In this document: one piece after another, positions 11,702-22,686 of the stretch
Numbering within the stretch: the first letter of the stretch is position 1
Layout of the letters: every line of letters starts with the position of its first letter
Translations under genes and position numbers: made by a program
Source: Hyaloraphidium curvatum
Taxonomy: Eukaryota; Monoblepharomycota; Hyaloraphidiomycetes; Hyaloraphidiales; Hyaloraphidiaceae
Reading direction: 5' to 3'
Length of the DNA: 64,000 nucleotides
Assembly: GCA_025558095.1 (NCBI GenBank)
Contig: JAIVFI010000040.1
Location: 124,001 to 188,000 of the forward strand
Notes under the pieces: generated by a model
Databases searched by the model: none
What the model was told of the DNA's origin: nothing
What the model saw: only the letters and a program-made list of their open reading frames with translations

Positions 11702-12699
11702 ATGGCCGCCATGGTTGCCGGGCCGTCCGCGAGCGGCACCACCCTCGACGGCAACATGTCGCTCACCGACGAGATACGGAACTCGAACCGGATCTTCCAG
11801 GAGAAATTCAACGCCTGGTTTACGCGGCTTCGGGCGGTGGTTGGAGAAACGCAGGCGGCGTTCCGGAAGGATGTGAACGAGTACCGAGGCAGGCCTCGCG
11901 CCGACGCTGGACGCTGGGACCCTGACACGGCGGAACGGCAGAGCAAGCCGCTCAGCTACAGCGGGATCTGGAGGCATTCAGCGCTAAGGAGACTGAAATG
12001 ACTCAGCGTGGGAACCCCTCGAGTTGTGTGGCGCGCGGGGCTCATTCGACGCCTCGCAGTCCTGGACAGCGAGAGACGACAGGTAGCGGAGCTACAGGAC
12101 AAGATCCTTGAGGCCCAGCAGCACTTTGAGGAGCTCAAGCAGAAGACTCAGGAAGTCGAGAGGGCTGCGACGCACCGGGAGAGAGCGAATCGGCGCGAGA
12201 CGGAAGGTCTTTAGGTGCACCTCCGGTCTGATTTTTGAGCTTACGCTTCCGTGGCGATAGCACTGGAACGGAGACGCCAACTTCGAGGCTGGCAGTCGAG
12301 GAAGAATGAACCCGAGCTGCGCTGCTACGAAGAAAAGCTGAAACTGACTGTGGCCACCGTCAAGCGTGGGTGCGGATCCGTCTCGATCCAACTCCTTGGC
12401 TCACACTCCTGCTGGGCCGAAGCGGACGTGCTTTCATTCACATTCCAGTGCGTCGATCCTGCGGATTTCGCCAAAGAGCACCGTATCGTTGTCGAGATAC
12501 TGGACCAGAGCTACACCGGTGCGTGGCGCGCCCCGCCTCGGAGCTTGACCGCGGAGCTTGACCGTGACCGTCAGTCTCCTCCTGCCAGCCTCCTCTTGCC
12601 AAGATGGACAGTATCGTCTCCCAGCTCAACGGAACAAGGGACTTTTACGGCTTTCTGAAGCGAGTGCGGAAGGAGTTCGAGGCCCTGTATTCCCGCTAG
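11702..12699 (+). CDS. SPC25: Kinetochore protein SPC25 (NDC80 complex)
   Basis: Subunit of the NDC80 complex that ties centromeres to microtubules. Exons: 11702-11888, 11942-12007, 12060-12206, 12261-12365, 12423-12518 and 12575-12699. The joined protein is a long coiled coil ('AAQLQRDLEAFSAKETEMTQ', 'AELQDKILEAQQHFEELKQK') followed by the globular RWD domain: 'LRCYEEKLKLTVATVK', 'PDVLSFTFQCVDPADFAKEH' and the C-terminal helix 'LNGTRDFYGFLKRVRKEFE'. The first intron (11889-11941) is GC-AG; only that boundary keeps the coiled coil in frame. ATG 11756 (MSLTDEIRNSN) is an alternative start. The stop lies 7 bp from the PUS3 stop on the other strand. Confidence 0.9.
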
Positions 12700-12706
12700 C
12701 TCGTGT

Positions 12707-14074
12707 CTATTTCGAGAGCTGTGCGTTTGCGATAGGTTTAAGTCTGTCCTCCACCGGGGGTTCACGTTCCCGCTCCATCAACCGCTTGTGTCGGCCTGCC
12801 CACACGTAGGCCCACGGCTCGAAGGGGCCGCGTGGCACGGTCCCGCCGATGGCAAGAGCTAGCTGTCGCAGCAGCAGCTCTTTCGTTGCGACGTTGTTCC
12901 ACGACTCGTAAATGCTCCGACCGAGGACCGTCCTGCTCTTTCCGGCCACCGCCGGATCCCCCGCATCATCGTGGTAGCGCCAATCAAGAACACCGTCATC
13001 GAAGGTGCATTCCGCAAGAACCAACGGAGCCTCGGGAGCCATCGCGTACATGGGTCGCCCCTTGACACGTCCGGATCGGTCAAGAGGCTGCTTGCTCATG
13101 TCCAGCAGGTCAGAAACGACACTCGGAGGCTCCTTCCCCTCGGCCACGAGTAGAAGCACGGCCACTAGGCAGCGGACTTGGTGCCAGAGAAAGGACGTGC
13201 CCACGACCTCGAACGCGGCAAAGGATGGAAGAAGCAGCTCCGAGGAACCTTCGACGTGCTCTGCTTGCCCGAGATTCTCTAGAATTGCCGTCCTCAGGAT
13301 TGTCCTGGTGAAGCTCTGGATGGGCTTCGCGGGATCCACCTTGCAAAAGTTCCGGAAATCATGGGTCCCGACAAGCATCTGTGCAGCCTCGCGCATCGCT
13401 TCCAGATCGTAATGAGGCAAGCGAGGAAAGTAATATCGGTATCGGCGAGCGCGGCAGTCGAATCTGGCCGAGAACGAGTCCGTGGCCGGGGACCATGCCA
13501 GGATCCGAATTTCGGGAGGGAGCAGGTTGTTCAGAATCGAAGCATAAGGCAGCTCCGTTGCTAGGCCGGCTGAGCAGTCCTCGGCAACCGCTGCGGCACC
13601 ATCCGCGGTCGCCCCGCTCAACTGCCGCGATCGTAGGCGAAGGGCGACAACCTGGCCGAAAGCGCTCACGCCCGCGTCCGTTCTCCCGCATCGCGAATAG
13701 TTCCAATCGCGCCTGTCCACGGCTTCGTTGACGAGCTTCGCCTTTCGCAGAGCTTTGAAGAGCTCCGATTCAATTGTGGGGACGCTGTCGCCCTCCTGTC
13801 CGGCAAATCCGTAGTAGCCGGCTCCCATGTACGAGAGTTTCAAAGCAACGGGACGGTACGTCGCGCGGGAAAAGTCAAAAGGCCTAGCTCCTTCGCGGGG
13901 AGGTTGGCTCTCCTTGCGTCCGCTCTGTCGCGCATCAATCTGCGCCTCCAAGTGGCGAACGCGCGCCACCAGCTCCTCGTGGGTCCATAGCTCGTACGAG
14001 TCCCTCCGGTGAGATTCGCCTGACATGAACCGAACCGTACAGCGTGCAGCTCGCCGCAGGCGTTCGATGATCAT
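12707..14074 (-). CDS. PUS3: tRNA pseudouridine(38/39) synthase PUS3/DEG1
   Basis: Intronless TruA-family enzyme converting U38/U39 of tRNA anticodon arms to pseudouridine. Catalytic motif 'YSRCGRTDAGVSAFGQVVAL' with the nucleophilic Asp. Other landmarks are 'LKLSYMGAGYYGFAGQEG', 'FSARFDCRARRYRYYF', 'GTHDFRNFCKVDPAKPIQSF' and 'VVGTSFLWHQVRCLVAVLLL'. A heptad-like N-terminal helix ('HEELVARVRHLEAQIDAR') precedes the domain, as in other Deg1 proteins. ATG 14074 gives a basic leader; ATG 14026 is an alternative. Frame further upstream has no ATG and would run into SRP54. Divergent from SRP54 with only 52 bp between starts. Confidence 0.95.
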   Translation of the reverse strand: MIIERLRRAARCTVRFMSGESHRRDSYELWTHEELVARVRHLEAQIDARQSGRKESQPPREGARPFDFSRATYRPVALKLSYMGAGYYGFAGQEGDSVPTIESELFKALRKAKLVNEAVDRRDWNYSRCGRTDAGVSAFGQVVALRLRSRQLSGATADGAAAVAEDCSAGLATELPYASILNNLLPPEIRILAWSPATDSFSARFDCRARRYRYYFPRLPHYDLEAMREAAQMLVGTHDFRNFCKVDPAKPIQSFTRTILRTAILENLGQAEHVEGSSELLLPSFAAFEVVGTSFLWHQVRCLVAVLLLVAEGKEPPSVVSDLLDMSKQPLDRSGRVKGRPMYAMAPEAPLVLAECTFDDGVLDWRYHDDAGDPAVAGKSRTVLGRSIYESWNNVATKELLLRQLALAIGGTVPRGPFEPWAYVWAGRHKRLMEREREPPVEDRLKPIANAQLSK

Positions 14075-14126
14075 TCGCTGCGTGTGATGATTGCGTCTTC
14101 CGCACTGGCGACGACACTCGCCCACG

Positions 14127-15888
<1,762 letters not shown>

Positions 15889-16002
15889 GCAGAAGTGGCG
15901 GCAACACTCTCTGGCATGGGTTGGAGGGGGCTTGAGCATGGTTGCAAATGGATTGTTTGAAAGGAGTGTTTGCTTGCAGGCACTGCTGTGAGTAGAATGG
16001 TG

Positions 16003-17119
16003 CTCAGGACTGACAGTCTTTGTGCGAAAGGAGCTGGCGCACATGGTGCGGACGGATCTGGACCCGATCCTGGATGTCGTGCAGATCCAAGTTGGCGGAA
16101 TGAACGTGCTGGGGGTCTACATACCGCCGACGCAAACGCAGGATATGCTCAGCCAGGATGAGATGTGGATGAGGTTCCGGGGATCGTAACCAGATGCGAC
16201 ATGCCGATCGTGATAGGAGACCTGAACGCCCACGTGGGGATAAGCGATGCAAACAGCAATGTGCGTGGCACGAGCTTCGGAAAGCGTGTAATTCGGTCAG
16301 AGCAGCGCACGGATCGGAGGGGGAAGCAGCTGCTTGCATTGTGCCAGGAGGAGGAGCTTGTGATCCTGAACGGCCGCCTCGAACCAGGGGCAACAACCCG
16401 CGCAGGGAAAGACGGCGAGCGCGACAGCACCTTGGACTACGCAATTGTGCCGCAGAGCCGCTATGGGATGGTCACCGAGCTCGCCTTTGTGAAGGAGGGT
16501 TGGGTCGTCACCTCAGATCAAATTAAAAGGCACTGAGCATGACCATCGAGGCCAACATCAAGCGACCAACCGCGAAGGAGAACAAACCACGTGGCAAACA
16601 CGTGCGCTGCGACTTCCACTTCCTCGGGATCATGATACTCTGGGACGAGGCTTGAGTGAAAGAGTCTATGCAGGAGTACGAGCAGATGGAGGCTTGCTCG
16701 GACAAGGGCAATCAGCTGATACGGATCATGGCGGGGGTGAACAAGGTGGCAAAGAGGAAGTACGACAAGGTCAGCATGCATGAGGAGGCTGATAAGTTCC
16801 TGAACGGCTTGCGGAGTCGGCGGAGAGGACCGAGATCGACTGCAAGCTGTCACTCCTTCTTGAGCTGCGATCCCTCATGGAGAAGGAGGAGTGGAAGAAG
16901 GAATACCAAGGGACGGTGCGAGAGCTGGAGAAGGAGAGGAAGAAGCTGGAGAAGAAGATGCAGAAGATCGCTGAGCACAAGAACTCTGAGCTGCTGGAAC
17001 GACTCTTCAGGCGAGAGCCTAAGGGATACTGCCAACTGTTTGGGAAGACTTATGCGAGGCGGAAGGGTAACCCCGTGCCCTTTGCGGAGCTGGTACGCCA
17101 CATGGAGATGGTGGCCAGC
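16003..17119 (+). mobile_element. LINE-A, 5' part: truncated endonuclease and linker region of a non-LTR retrotransposon
   Basis: The frame 'GLTVFVRKELAHMVRTDLD...VLGVYIPPTQTQ' and then 'MPIVIGDLNAHVGISDANS...LLALCQEEELVILNGR...LDYAIV' read as an exo_endo_phos (APE-type) endonuclease. The GDLNAHVG and LDY motifs are intact, but frames shift near 16185 and after 16536. Further on, a charged coiled-coil linker (16656-17119) leads towards the reverse transcriptase. The first ORF and most of the endonuclease N-terminus are absent, so the copy is 5'-truncated; sequence before about 16000 is SRP54 3' flank. The last codons (ATG GTG GCC AGC, ending 17119) continue in frame at 22687 on the other side of the gypsy insertion. 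Confidence 0.85.
17115..17119. repeat. Target site duplication CCAGC, left copy
   Basis: Five bases directly before the left LTR. The same CCAGC follows the right LTR at 22682-22686. They are in the LINE-A reading frame on both sides, which fixes the insertion point of the gypsy element. Confidence 0.93.
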
Positions 17120-17308
17120 TGTCAGGATCGGGGGCAGATCCTGGCCTAGGGCGCTGCTAGAGGGCGTAGCAGGGCCGAGCAAGGCTCAAGGCGGCGAAGG
17201 GTAATTGTAGTGAGAATCGGTGAGGTACAAGGGTTTGTGCCCATGGCCTCTAGGCTGCACGCTAGCGCTCCCAACTACCCTAAGTCACAGATAGGGCTAG
17301 TCCTCACA
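17120..17308 (-). repeat. Gypsy 3' LTR
   Basis: 189 bases, TGTCAGG..CCTCACA as read on the plus strand. Compared with the other LTR it differs by g/c near 17200, g/a near 17232 and lacks one 4-base unit near 17255. Reading from LINE-A into it meets a stop after nine codons. Confidence 0.93.
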
Positions 17309-17337
17309 TCATCCCCTTTCTCACTTGCGAATTGACC

Positions 17338-18756
17338 TCAATTCGCGAATCGCCGCTTTTCTGGATGTTTCTCAAAGAACTCATCAATCAACACAGAGTC
17401 AATGTTCGATGCTGGAATCCAAGATCTGTCCTCAATGCCAAATCCTTGCCAATCAACGAAGAATTCTAACTTGCTCCTTCTCTTTCGGACATCCAAGAGT
17501 TCCTTGACATCCCAATGTTCCTCCTCTTCCACGACGACAGGTGCTGGTGGGGGTTGCTTTCTCCCCTGGATCGGATCGTCCTTGTGAGGCTCCAGCAGGT
17601 TCACATGAAAGACTGGGTGGACCTTCACGTCCGGTGGCAGTTTCACTTTGTAGGCAACTGCAGACACCTTCCGTTCCACTGGGTACGGTCCAATCTTCTT
17701 GTAGTCCAGTTTCTTTGCTGGCCTCGTCGTTTTGATGTTCCTTGTCCGAATCCAGACTTTGTCTCCCTCCTTCAGCTCCGGAAAATCTCTCCGTTTCCTG
17801 TCTACAAACTTCTTCTGGTCCTCCTGGGCCTGCTGAAGTTCTTCCTTCAGGATGTCGTTGATCTCTCTCAATTTGACAACCAGTTCTTCAGCTTTTGGCA
17901 CCACTTTGTCCTTTGCTGCTTTCACGTCAAACTTCGGATGAAAGCCGTAGTTTGCAAAGAATGGCGTCATTTTCGTTGATGCATGGATGGAATTGTTGTA
18001 TGCAAAGTCCGCCAGAGGCAAGAGCTCTCTCCAGTTGTCCTGGTCGTAGTTCACAAACGCTCTGAGGTACTGCTCCAGAGTCTGGTTGACGATTTCAGAC
18101 TGTCCATCCGTTTGTGGGTGAAAAGATGTGGACATTTTCACCTTCACGTCACACAGCTCCATGAGGCGGTTCCAGAACTTTGACAAAAACTGGGTGCCTC
18201 TGTCCGAAATGATCTCATCCGGGAATCCATGCTCTTTGAAAACATGCTTCAGAAACTTCTTTGCCGTCTGTTCCGAATCTGGCAGCTTCTTGAAGTCCAG
18301 AAAGTGCGCTTGTTCGGAGAGTCTGTCTACCACTGTGAGAATGCATGTTCTGCCCTCAGACTCAGGTAGCTCTACAATGAAATCCATTGAGATTGATGAC
18401 CAGTTTCTCTCAGGTACCCCCAAAGGTTGAAGTTCTCCGTAGGGCTTGTGACGATTCGCTTTGCTTCTTTGGCAAGTGTCACATGTCGTCACGTATGTCT
18501 CCACGAACTTCTTCATTTTGGGCCACCAGAAATCTCTTTCCACGAGTTCCAGTGTTTTCTTGACCCCAAAATGTCCCGCGAGTTTGCTGTCATGTCTGCT
18601 GTCCAAAACTTCCCTTCGAAGCTCTTCTGGCACGTACACTGCATCTTCATGGTACAGCACTCCTTCATCCAGTGAGAAGTGTTCCATGTCTCGCCTTGGT
18701 TCCTTCCCTCTGCTCAGTGGGTCTTCCTCGAGCCATGTCTTCAGCTCTTGAACCAA
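17338..18756 (-). CDS. Gypsy pol, C-terminal part: integrase and chromodomain
   Basis: Zinc-binding HHCC segment 'HFGVKKTLELVERDFWWP...CDTCQRSKANRHK', then the DDE core ('MDFIVELPESEGRTCILTVVD', 'IISDRGTQFLSKFWNRLME', 'HPQTDGQSEIVNQTLEQYL'), a GPY/F-like stretch ('KKIGPYPVERKVSAVAYKVK') and a chromodomain ('WDVKELLDVRKRRSKLEFFV', 'GFGIEDRSWIPASNI'), which in chromoviruses guides integration to marked chromatin. The frame is offset by one base from the upstream RT/RNase H frame, overlapping it by 16 bases. Either a mutation or a programmed shift separates the two. Confidence 0.92.
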   Translation of the reverse strand: MVQELKTWLEEDPLSRGKEPRRDMEHFSLDEGVLYHEDAVYVPEELRREVLDSRHDSKLAGHFGVKKTLELVERDFWWPKMKKFVETYVTTCDTCQRSKANRHKPYGELQPLGVPERNWSSISMDFIVELPESEGRTCILTVVDRLSEQAHFLDFKKLPDSEQTAKKFLKHVFKEHGFPDEIISDRGTQFLSKFWNRLMELCDVKVKMSTSFHPQTDGQSEIVNQTLEQYLRAFVNYDQDNWRELLPLADFAYNNSIHASTKMTPFFANYGFHPKFDVKAAKDKVVPKAEELVVKLREINDILKEELQQAQEDQKKFVDRKRRDFPELKEGDKVWIRTRNIKTTRPAKKLDYKKIGPYPVERKVSAVAYKVKLPPDVKVHPVFHVNLLEPHKDDPIQGRKQPPPAPVVVEEEEHWDVKELLDVRKRRSKLEFFVDWQGFGIEDRSWIPASNIDSVLIDEFFEKHPEKRRFAN

Positions 18757-20999
18757 GGGATCCTCTTCTTGAAGGCCTTTGATCCGTTCCCACAGATCTT
18801 CGCTTCGTCCTCTTCATCAGCAAGCAATGCCATCAGCATGAAATTCTCGTTCATGAAGATTGTCCTTTCCTTCTGCTCCCGCAGTTGGTCTTCACTTGGC
18901 TCAAACTGTGGCTTCCTTGACAATGCATCTGCCTTTCCATTCTGTTTGCCCGGTTTGTACCTGATTTCAAACCAAAACCGCATGAAGAACTGTGCCCATC
19001 TGGCGTGTCTGCCTTTCAGAACCACTGCCTTTGACATGGCATGCAGGTTGTGGTGGTCGGAGTACACAATCGTTCTGTGCTTTGCTCCTTCCAGGTAGTG
19101 CCTCCATTCTGCAAATCCTTCCTTGATCGCAAGCATCTCCTGGTCAAGCGTGTCATAGTCCCCTTCGGTCTTTGACATTCCCCTTGAGAAGTAGCACACC
19201 GGGTGCAGCTGTTCATCCTCCCCTTGCTGCAACAAAATTGCACTGAGCGCAAAGGCAGAACTGTCCGTCTCCATCACGAACTGCTTGTCAAAGTCAGGGT
19301 GGAGCAACACTGGTGGTGTTGTGAATGCGCGTTTCAAGTCCTCAAACGCCTTCCTGCATTCCTTTGTCCACTCCCATGTTTGCTCTTTCTTCAACAACTT
19401 GTAGAGGGGCATTGCTTTTCTTGCAAACCCTTCCACGTATCTTCGCAGGTAGCTGGCAAAGCCAAGAAACGTCCTCAGTTCCTTTACATTCCTGGGTTCC
19501 GCCCAATCCAGGATGGCCTTGACATCTTTCGGGTGTGGCTGGTACCCTTTCTCCGTGATCAGGAAACCTGCGTAGATGACTTCCGTTGCGTCCCAGACGC
19601 ATTTGTGTGGCCTGGCCTGCAAGTTGTTGTCCTTCAACACCTGCAGCACCTGCTTCACGTGCTCTGCGTGCTTGCTTGGGTCTTTGTCGTACACCAGCAA
19701 GTCATCCAAGTAGATCACCAACCAATCGTCCAGGAACTCGATGAAAATCGTGTTCATGTAGCGCTGAAAAGCACTGGGTGCGTTCCTGAGCCCAAATGGC
19801 ATCACCAAGTACTCGTAACTTCCGTAGCGAGTTTTGAATGCAGTTTTCCACTCATGGCCTTCTGCAACTCTGACTTGGTAGTAGGCTGCTGCTAGATCGA
19901 TCTTGGTGAAGATCTTCGCTCCTGCAACTCTGTCCAACAGCTCCGTCAGCAACGGCAAGCTGTAGTTGTCTGGAACGGTGATCGCATTGAGGCCTTGATA
20001 ATTGATCACAGGCCTGGGATCCCTGCCCTTGTTTTTCGCGTAGAAAAAGGGAGCCCCAGCAGGACTGCTACTCGGTCTGATGAACCCTCTTCGCAGCATG
20101 CTGTCCACATATTCTCGCAAATCCGAGAGTTCTTTGGCATTCAGGGGAATGATTCTCGAGTTTGGAGGTGTTGTTCCTGGCAGCAAATTGATCTCCAAAT
20201 CCACTCCCGGCCGGTGAGGGGGAAGCTTCTCCACGTCCCGCGCTTCGAAGACCTCCAGGAAATCATGATACTTTTCAGGCACCAACTTCCTCGGATCTTT
20301 CTCCCAATCGCCCTCAGGTTTAGCTTTCATCCCAGACTCTCTTGTCTCGTGGATGTTCACTTTTGCCGGCTCTTCTGGCTTTCCTTTGCCATTCTTCCCA
20401 GGGATTTTCACTGTGTGGGGCGCATCATGCTTCACTTCCATGTGCAAGCAGTTGCATCCTCCATCAGCAAAGACTTCAAACTGCAGTTCCTCTGCTCCTT
20501 TTGCATCCTTCACTTTTTGTGGGATTTTCAAGAGCTTTTTCTTCCAGTTGATCTTTGGGTTGTTGTCTTCCAGCCACTTCAAGCCCAAGATCATCGGAAA
20601 TGCCGGAGACTCCACTACATAGAACACCATCTCCTCACGATGCGTGCCCAAGGACATCTCCATTGGCATCGTTTTGTACTCCACAATTCCTCCAGGGAGA
20701 ACCGATCCATCAGCGGCGGTGATCTCAATCGGCCTTTCCAATTTCACCAAGTCCAAATTGTGGGTTTCTGCAAACTCTTTGTCAACAAAATTCGGCCTTG
20801 TTGCACAGTCACCCCCTCTGGACAGAGGTATGCGCGGATCACCTTTGGGCACACGCGGAACCCCTTTTTCGTCCACCAAAACTGGCACTTGCACACAAGC
20901 ATTTCTAAACTTCATGTTCATGCGCAAAACGAGGTACTTCTTTTGTACAGCCGTGAAAGGGACTTCTTTCTCAGGGGGTTTCTGACTTTTGCTCGGCAC
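18741..20999 (-). CDS. Gypsy pol, N-terminal part: protease-like region, reverse transcriptase and RNase H
   Basis: An aspartic-protease-like region comes first ('NFVDKEFAETHNLDLVKLE', 'FPMILGLKWLEDNNPKINW'). Its expected DSGA active-site tetrad is not seen; 'GGDCATRP' stands there. The RT follows: 'FTKIDLAAAYYQVRVAEGH', 'YLVMPFGLRNAPSAFQRYMN', catalytic 'VIYLDDLLVY'. RNase H: 'VMETDSSAFALSAILLQQG', 'DQEMLAIKEGFAEWRHYL', 'VYSDHHNLH'. The open frame has no ATG at its start and continues from the gag region in the -1 frame, so it is presumably made as a Gag-Pol fusion. Confidence 0.92.
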   Translation of the reverse strand: MPSKSQKPPEKEVPFTAVQKKYLVLRMNMKFRNACVQVPVLVDEKGVPRVPKGDPRIPLSRGGDCATRPNFVDKEFAETHNLDLVKLERPIEITAADGSVLPGGIVEYKTMPMEMSLGTHREEMVFYVVESPAFPMILGLKWLEDNNPKINWKKKLLKIPQKVKDAKGAEELQFEVFADGGCNCLHMEVKHDAPHTVKIPGKNGKGKPEEPAKVNIHETRESGMKAKPEGDWEKDPRKLVPEKYHDFLEVFEARDVEKLPPHRPGVDLEINLLPGTTPPNSRIIPLNAKELSDLREYVDSMLRRGFIRPSSSPAGAPFFYAKNKGRDPRPVINYQGLNAITVPDNYSLPLLTELLDRVAGAKIFTKIDLAAAYYQVRVAEGHEWKTAFKTRYGSYEYLVMPFGLRNAPSAFQRYMNTIFIEFLDDWLVIYLDDLLVYDKDPSKHAEHVKQVLQVLKDNNLQARPHKCVWDATEVIYAGFLITEKGYQPHPKDVKAILDWAEPRNVKELRTFLGFASYLRRYVEGFARKAMPLYKLLKKEQTWEWTKECRKAFEDLKRAFTTPPVLLHPDFDKQFVMETDSSAFALSAILLQQGEDEQLHPVCYFSRGMSKTEGDYDTLDQEMLAIKEGFAEWRHYLEGAKHRTIVYSDHHNLHAMSKAVVLKGRHARWAQFFMRFWFEIRYKPGKQNGKADALSRKPQFEPSEDQLREQKERTIFMNENFMLMALLADEEDEAKICGNGSKAFKKRIPWFKS

Positions 21000-21022
21000 C
21001 TTCCCCTTGGATGCAGAGCCGT

Positions 21023-22041
21023 TTAGAAATCCGAGTCAGAGTCTGAACTGCTCTCCTCTGGCTTCTCGTTGCGCTTCTTCTTGTTTCTCTTCTTCGGCTT
21101 TTCCTCTTCCTCAGCCTGCATTGTCGCTTGGAGTTTCTTCTTTGCTTCGCTTTTCCCAGCTCTGCAGTTTGCCGCAACGTGTCCCGACTTGCCACATTTG
21201 AAGCACAGGTTCTCATCGCGACGTTTCATGTACTCCTCTCGGCTGAGATCGAAGCATCGATTTCCATCTTGACGGCCTTGGTCGTCGTCACGACCATTAC
21301 CGCTTCCCCAACTTCCACCATGGCCACCTCCGCGAGCACCACGGCCACCTTGGCCAAAGCCACCTCTGCCGTTTCCACGGCCATGAGAGCTTTCTTGGGC
21401 TGCGTTGGCATGAGAGCTTTCTTGGGCTGCGTTGGCGCCGGTTCCATTGCCGCCAATCCCTTGCCCGGCGGCACCGCCGTCGGACCGAATCATGAGGTAA
21501 TGGTTGTCTGCAAGCGTTTGGCACAGAGCTTGGTAGGCCTTCAGGTCTGTAGGCATCTTCATTGCCTGGTGGGCTAGCGCTGTCTTCACGTTTTGGTTCA
21601 ATCCGTCGAAGAACTTCGGGATCAGGGCTGTGTCGTTGTATCCCGAGTCTGCCGTGTACTTGTTGAACTCCTCCTTGTAGCTGGTGAACGGCCTGTTGCC
21701 TTGCTTCATGGTATCGAGCTTCTTTTGCGCCTTTTCCTTGAGGAGCGGGTCCGCGAATCGTTCGTTTACTATTGTTTTGAACTCCATGTACGTCTTGCCC
21801 GTGACTTCACCCGCATTGAACTGCTGAGTAGCCCATTCCGACGCGTCACCGGTCATGTTCGTGTTCGCGATCGCCAATGCAAGATGATCCGAGAAGTGGG
21901 GGTCGGATTCTGTTCGGTTCCGTAGCGCTCGGGGTCGTTCCAGTGGCGCAAGTCGAGTTCCGTCCAAAACTTGTCCAGATCCCGCGCCTGCCCCGAAAAC
22001 TTCGCCATTTCGGGCAGCTTTGCTGGCTTCGCGTTCGCCAT
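21023..22041 (-). CDS. Gypsy gag, with an internal frame break
   Basis: The N-terminus reads 'MANAKPAKLPEMAKFSGQA' and 'LDKFWTELDLRHWNDPERYG' from 22041. The continuation ('DPHFSDHLALAIANTNMTGD', 'FNKYTADSGYNDTALIPKFF') lies in another frame, switching at a run of five C near 21905. The C-terminal half is Gly/Arg-rich with one CCHC knuckle 'CFKCGKSGHVAANC', then Lys/Glu-rich ending 'SSDSDSDF'. The C-run break could be a real mutation or a sequence error. Confidence 0.85.
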
Positions 22042-22474
22042 TGTGTCCTTGGCGGTGGCGAGCGGGATTCGTGACGTTCTTCGGCGCGTTCGTCGACGCG
22101 TTCGGGTTCTCGCTGATCCGGCAAAATCGCCTCAATCTCGCGCGTTCCTACGCCTCCTGCGACGTCGTCGATGTCGTCAGTGCGCTGCTGATGCCTCTCG
22201 TAGGCTCCTTCGTCCGATTCCTCGTCGTCTGAGCGAGCGAGGATGCGCCGGTCGCGCTGTGTCCATTCAACGTCCACCCTTGCTTCCCGACGAATTCCTC
22301 CCGGAATTCCTGAACTTTCGAACCTTCCCCGACGTCAAATCGTTCGTTTCTCGACGTTCGAGGTAATGAACTGCGTCCTTGCGGTGACCTACGCAAAGGA
22401 ACGCTGCGCAACCCTGGTCATAGCCTCGCCGCCGCTTGTTGAGCCGAGCTTTACGTGAAACTCACGTTCCACGG

Positions 22475-22488
22475 ACCGATTCTCACTT
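22475..22488 (-). other. Self-primer binding site next to gypsy 5' LTR
   Basis: In the sense of the transcript the bases directly after the 5' LTR are AAGTGAGAATCGGT. Thirteen of these (AGTGAGAATCGGT) are the exact reverse complement of ACCGATTCTCACT inside the LTR (22578-22590, minus strand). No tRNA-like TGG primer site is present. This is the layout of Tf1/sushi-type elements, where the 5' end of the RNA primes its own minus-strand DNA. Confidence 0.8.
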
Positions 22489-22681
22489 TGTCAGGATCGG
22501 GGGCAGATCCTGGCCTAGGGCGCTGCTAGAGGGCGTAGCAGGGCCGAGCAAGGCTCAAGGCGGCGAACGGTAATTGTAGTGAGAATCGGTGAGGTACAAG
22601 AGTTTGTGCCCATGGCCTCTAGGCTGCACGCACGCTAGCGCTCCCAACTACCCTAAGTCACAGATAGGGCTAGTCCTCACA
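22489..22681 (-). repeat. Gypsy 5' LTR
   Basis: 193 bases, matching the left LTR except for two substitutions and a 4-base expansion (ACGC/CACG unit near 22630). By the self-priming model transcription should start near 22590. Confidence 0.93.
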
Positions 22682-22686
22682 CCAGC
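22682..22686. repeat. Target site duplication CCAGC, right copy
   Basis: Identical to 17115-17119. After it LINE-A coding resumes in the same frame. Confidence 0.93.

Larger units (their letters stand above)
17120..22681 (-). mobile_element. Ty3/gypsy chromovirus, complete structure, inserted in LINE-A
   Basis: 5,562 bp, transcribed on the minus strand. Near-identical LTRs (17120-17308 and 22489-22681) begin TG and end CA and are flanked by the 5-bp duplication CCAGC. Internal order on the minus strand: self-primer site, gag with CCHC knuckle, protease-like region, reverse transcriptase, RNase H, integrase, chromodomain, polypurine tract (about 17309-17323). Coding is interrupted by frame changes in gag and between RNase H and integrase. 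The LTRs differ by two substitutions and one 4-base indel, so the insertion is recent. Confidence 0.95.

Noticed and set aside
16518..16853. Minus-strand open frame in LINE-A linker
   Set aside because: It is antisense to the LINE linker coding and has no family features.
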